Assembly (NCBI RefSeq): GCF_001936575.1
Contig: NZ_MSMP01000011.1
Span: 1 to 64,000 of the forward strand
DNA from: Tenacibaculum agarivorans
Lineage (GTDB): Bacteria > Bacteroidota > Bacteroidia > Flavobacteriales > Flavobacteriaceae
Reading direction: 5' to 3'
Length of the DNA: 64,000 nt
This document shows positions 61,670 through 64,000 of this stretch, piece by piece (the stretch's first letter is position 1; every line of letters begins with the position of its first letter). The notes beneath the pieces were generated by a model. It was not told the DNA's origin. It did no database searches and worked only from the letters and a program-made list of their open reading frames with translations. A program made the translations under genes and the position numbers.

Positions 61670-62482
61670 ATGCTACAAGTAAATACTACACAAAATGTTA
61701 AAATAAACTTTGCAATGGCGAACGTGGGGCAACGTTTGCTAGCTTTTCTAATTGATAATGCTATAAAAGTAGGATATTTTTATTTTTTAGCGAAATTTAT
61801 TGATTTTGATGGTTTTGATGATGTAATTGAAGGAGATTCTTGGTCTAGAGCTGCTATTTGGATTTTATGTTTATTGCCTATCACGTTTTACTCTTTGTAT
61901 TCTGAAGTGTTAATGAATGGACAAACGTTAGGAAAAAGAGTATTAAAAATTCGAATTATAAATATTGAAGGGTTTAAACCCTCTTTTTTAGATTATACGA
62001 TACGATGGTTTTTGAGAGTAGTAGATTTTAATTTTTTTGTATTGGTTTTTGTGTTGTTTTATAGTACGTTGAATAATAGTGAATTATACATGATTTTATA
62101 CCTCTTATTTCTTGTAGGAAAAATGATTGGTTTCTTTATGATTGTGTTTACTAAACATAATCAAAGAATAGGGGATTTTGCAGCAAATACTGTCGTAGTA
62201 TCATTGAGAGATGAAGCAAGTTTTTCTAATACAATTTTAGAAAATATTAAAGAAGATTATAAACCTAGGTTTCCGAATGTAATTAAACTATCGGATAATG
62301 ATGCTAGAATAATAAAAGATACATTTACAAAAGCTCAAAAAGTTAACGATTACAACACGTTAATAAAATTAAGAACTAAAGTAGAAGAAGTTACAAGTAT
62401 TACTAAACCTAAAGATGTTACAGATATTCAATTTTTAGATACGGTACTTAAAGATTTTAATTACTACACTCAGGATAAATAA
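61670..62482 (+). CDS. RDD-family membrane protein
   Basis: A 270-aa protein with an RDD domain: AMANVGQRLLAFLIDN (RDD signature R-x7-D), two or more helices and LMNGQTLGKRVLKIRIIN (GKR motif). The C-terminal 70 residues are cytoplasmic. ATG 61670 gives the usual N terminus of flavobacterial members (LQVNTTQNVKINFA); a longer start at 61616 would overlap the divergent spoIIM-like gene. RDD genes are the normal divergent partner of the spoIIM/moxR operon in Bacteroidota. Only 27 bp separate the two start codons, so each promoter must lie in or near the other gene. Confidence 0.88.
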   Translation: MLQVNTTQNVKINFAMANVGQRLLAFLIDNAIKVGYFYFLAKFIDFDGFDDVIEGDSWSRAAIWILCLLPITFYSLYSEVLMNGQTLGKRVLKIRIINIEGFKPSFLDYTIRWFLRVVDFNFFVLVFVLFYSTLNNSELYMILYLLFLVGKMIGFFMIVFTKHNQRIGDFAANTVVVSLRDEASFSNTILENIKEDYKPRFPNVIKLSDNDARIIKDTFTKAQKVNDYNTLIKLRTKVEEVTSITKPKDVTDIQFLDTVLKDFNYYTQDK

Positions 62483-62525
62483 TAAGTGAATCTATACATT
62501 AGATTGTATACTTAAAAAGAATTAG

Positions 62526-63299
62526 TTGAGAGAAATCCAATCATTAAGAAACGATAAATTGTTGAATTATTTTCCTATGGTGTTAGGAATCATTTCTGGT
62601 TTTTCTGTATTCTATTTTTTGTATTTCTTTGGTGCATATGGAATACAGAAGGGGATTTCATATTCTGGTCACTCTCATTTTTTTAGAAGTAGTTGTTTTG
62701 GTTTGTTAACTTTTGGCTACCTAACAGTTTTTGAAATGTTGATAAAGCCTAAAATTACTATTACCTCTATTAGAGATAAGGTATTGTGGTATATAAGTCT
62801 AGTAATTTTAGGTAGTCAATTTATATTTATATTGTTCAATTATTTTTGGAACTGGCAAGAATGGAATGTAGAAGCTTATCTTTTGATTGTTAAAGAATTT
62901 CCATTAATGATGGTAATGCCATTTACATTTTATCTAATTGTCGAACGTTTTGTAGGAGGAAAGAAAGAAAAAACGAATTATATAGTATTCAAATCGGAAA
63001 ACAATAAAGATCAATTAAAAATAAAAATAGAGGATTTTTTATATGTTAATTCTTCAGGTAATTATATTACCGTTTGTTATGCTACAAACAATACGGTCAA
63101 AGAACATTTAATTAGAAAGACCTTAAAGTTTCTAGAAAAAGAATTAGTAGTTTTTTCAAAAATCAAAAGATGTCATAGAAGTTACTTGATAAATACTTCA
63201 AATATTCAAACCATCAAAGAAATTAAAGGGAAAGTATTTGCGGAAATGAAAGGAGTAAGAGTTCCTGTTTCAAAACAATATCAAAATCAGTTTCTTTAA
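62526..63299 (+). CDS. Membrane LytTR DNA-binding regulator
   Basis: A 257-aa protein with four N-terminal membrane helices (about residues 15-36, 50-66, 83-104 and 120-137) and a C-terminal LytTR domain (about residues 150-255: IEDFLYVNSSGNYITVCY and KRCHRSYLINTSNIQTI). This membrane-anchored LytTR form occurs in Bacteroidota and has no receiver domain. The TTG start at 62526 is preferred because the first ATG (62577) would shorten the first helix. Confidence 0.82.
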   Translation: MREIQSLRNDKLLNYFPMVLGIISGFSVFYFLYFFGAYGIQKGISYSGHSHFFRSSCFGLLTFGYLTVFEMLIKPKITITSIRDKVLWYISLVILGSQFIFILFNYFWNWQEWNVEAYLLIVKEFPLMMVMPFTFYLIVERFVGGKKEKTNYIVFKSENNKDQLKIKIEDFLYVNSSGNYITVCYATNNTVKEHLIRKTLKFLEKELVVFSKIKRCHRSYLINTSNIQTIKEIKGKVFAEMKGVRVPVSKQYQNQFL

Positions 63300-63402
63300 G
63301 GAATTATTTTCGTCACTCATATCGATTTTTCATCACTTAGTTAGGTTAAATTACTGTATTATAATTTGTACTCTTCATATTTGTGCTAGAATAAAGTTAT
63401 AG

Positions 63403-64000
63403 ATGAGAAAGCCATTTTTTACACCTTATATTTTTTGTTTATGTATTTTGATAATTGTTGGTTGTCAATTCAAAGAGAAATCAGAAGTCATTACTTCTAA
63501 AAAAACAATTCATCAATTAGATTCACTATTCCAAAAAGAGTATAGAGAAGACAAGTTTCATGGAGGAATAGTAATTACTCAGAAAGGGGAGACATTATAT
63601 GAAAATTATTTTGGCTTAGCGGATCGTTCATGGAATATTGTGGTTGATGAAAATACTAAATTTGATATTGCTTCAGTGAATAAATCTATGATTGCTGCAC
63701 TTACTTTGAAAGCAGTAGAGAAAGGAATGTTAAATCTAGAAGATAAATTAGTTGGTCTATTATCACCATACAGCTATTCTGGTAGTTTCCATTCAGAAAT
63801 TACATTACATTATATGCTTTGTCATCGATCAGGTTTACCAGATTATGATGCAGTGACTAAAGAATTGAAGAATAATAATTATCTAAAATTTAAAAGATCA
63901 CAATTTACAAACGAAGCGTATGTTGATTTTATAAGCAGGCTAACTCCAGTGGCAAATCCAGACAAGAAATTTTATTATAGCAATTTTGGATACCACCTAA
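63403..64000 (+). CDS. Serine hydrolase (class C beta-lactamase-like) lipoprotein, 3' truncated
   Basis: The frame runs from ATG 63403 to the end of the window with no stop. It encodes a lipoprotein (lipobox IVGC, Cys near residue 22) of the beta-lactamase/D-Ala-D-Ala carboxypeptidase clan. The nucleophile motif SxxK is visible as ASVNKS, followed by HYMLCHRSGLPDYD and the YSN motif (YYSNFGYHL, at the very end). The KTG box would lie beyond the window. Envelope hydrolase or esterase; substrate unknown. Confidence 0.85.
   Translation, partial: MRKPFFTPYIFCLCILIIVGCQFKEKSEVITSKKTIHQLDSLFQKEYREDKFHGGIVITQKGETLYENYFGLADRSWNIVVDENTKFDIASVNKSMIAALTLKAVEKGMLNLEDKLVGLLSPYSYSGSFHSEITLHYMLCHRSGLPDYDAVTKELKNNNYLKFKRSQFTNEAYVDFISRLTPVANPDKKFYYSNFGYHL

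Noticed and set aside
1..64000. CRISPR arrays, tRNA or rRNA genes, insertion sequences, prophage
   Set aside because: No regularly spaced repeats, cloverleaf-type sequences, rRNA conserved blocks, transposases or phage structural genes were found on either strand.

Overview
This 64-kb window is a low-GC (about one third G+C), densely coded chromosomal segment of a member of the Flavobacteriaceae (Bacteroidota), probably a marine genus in the Tenacibaculum/Polaribacter neighbourhood; the genus is a guess. The family-level call rests on TAnnTTTG promoter -7 elements, many lipoproteins with flavobacterial signal peptides, families largely restricted to Bacteroidota (DUF4252, head-GIN DUF2807, DUF4856, DUF4350), a moxR/DUF58/spoIIM operon and a parE-parC pair. 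I see no tRNA, rRNA, CRISPR array, insertion sequence or prophage. The window ends inside a serine hydrolase gene.

Layout. 0-6 kb: TrmH-type rRNA methyltransferase and lipoprotein, BNR-repeat lipoprotein, patatin phospholipase plus DUF72 protein, S41 protease. 6-8.4 kb: an ECF sigma factor with a membrane anti-sigma candidate and two DUF4252 proteins. 8.4-12.8 kb: M1 aminopeptidase, lipoprotein, AlkB-like dioxygenase. 12.8-16.4 kb: a head-GIN protein, a YhhN-like membrane protein and a second sigma/anti-sigma/beta-repeat protein operon. 16.5-19.8 kb: HMG-CoA lyase, a metzincin-like protease and a 5'-nucleotidase lipoprotein. 19.8-26.2 kb: a probable iron-acquisition operon (DUF4856, imelysin, HTTM protein, TonB receptor) led by a promoter between two 27-bp near-identical boxes.

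26.5-38.1 kb is the accessory stretch: two TPR histidine kinase/response regulator systems, each preceded by a small acidic-tailed protein, with guaB, a double-glycine-leader cysteine peptide, unknown secreted and membrane proteins, palindromic repeat elements and a GC-rich structured RNA candidate among them. 38.1-40.1 kb holds a run of very small genes (a 56-aa CPxSGxW protein, a TM2 protein, two cysteine-rich small proteins and a short fragment) separated by related terminators. 40.3-45.9 kb: parE, an unannotated 58-aa membrane ORF, parC and an MscS channel. 45.9-49.3 kb: bestrophin, enoyl-CoA hydratase, an NTF2-like protein and an AraC regulator. 49.6-56.4 kb: a GAF/PAS kinase with response regulator, BrkB, an APC permease, a TlpA-like lipoprotein and a small membrane protein. 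56.4-63.3 kb: the DUF58-moxR-DUF4350-DUF4129-spoIIM operon, the divergent RDD gene and a membrane LytTR regulator.

Themes. Regulation is prominent: two ECF sigma modules, three histidine kinases with three response regulators, one AraC and one membrane LytTR protein. Three genes (trmH-like, mvaB, spoIIM) have the -7 element only 5-6 nt before the ATG, which predicts leaderless mRNAs. The least explained parts are the small-gene cluster at 38.3-40.1 kb, the GG-leader peptide at 33.1 kb and the structured leader at 35.2-35.5 kb.
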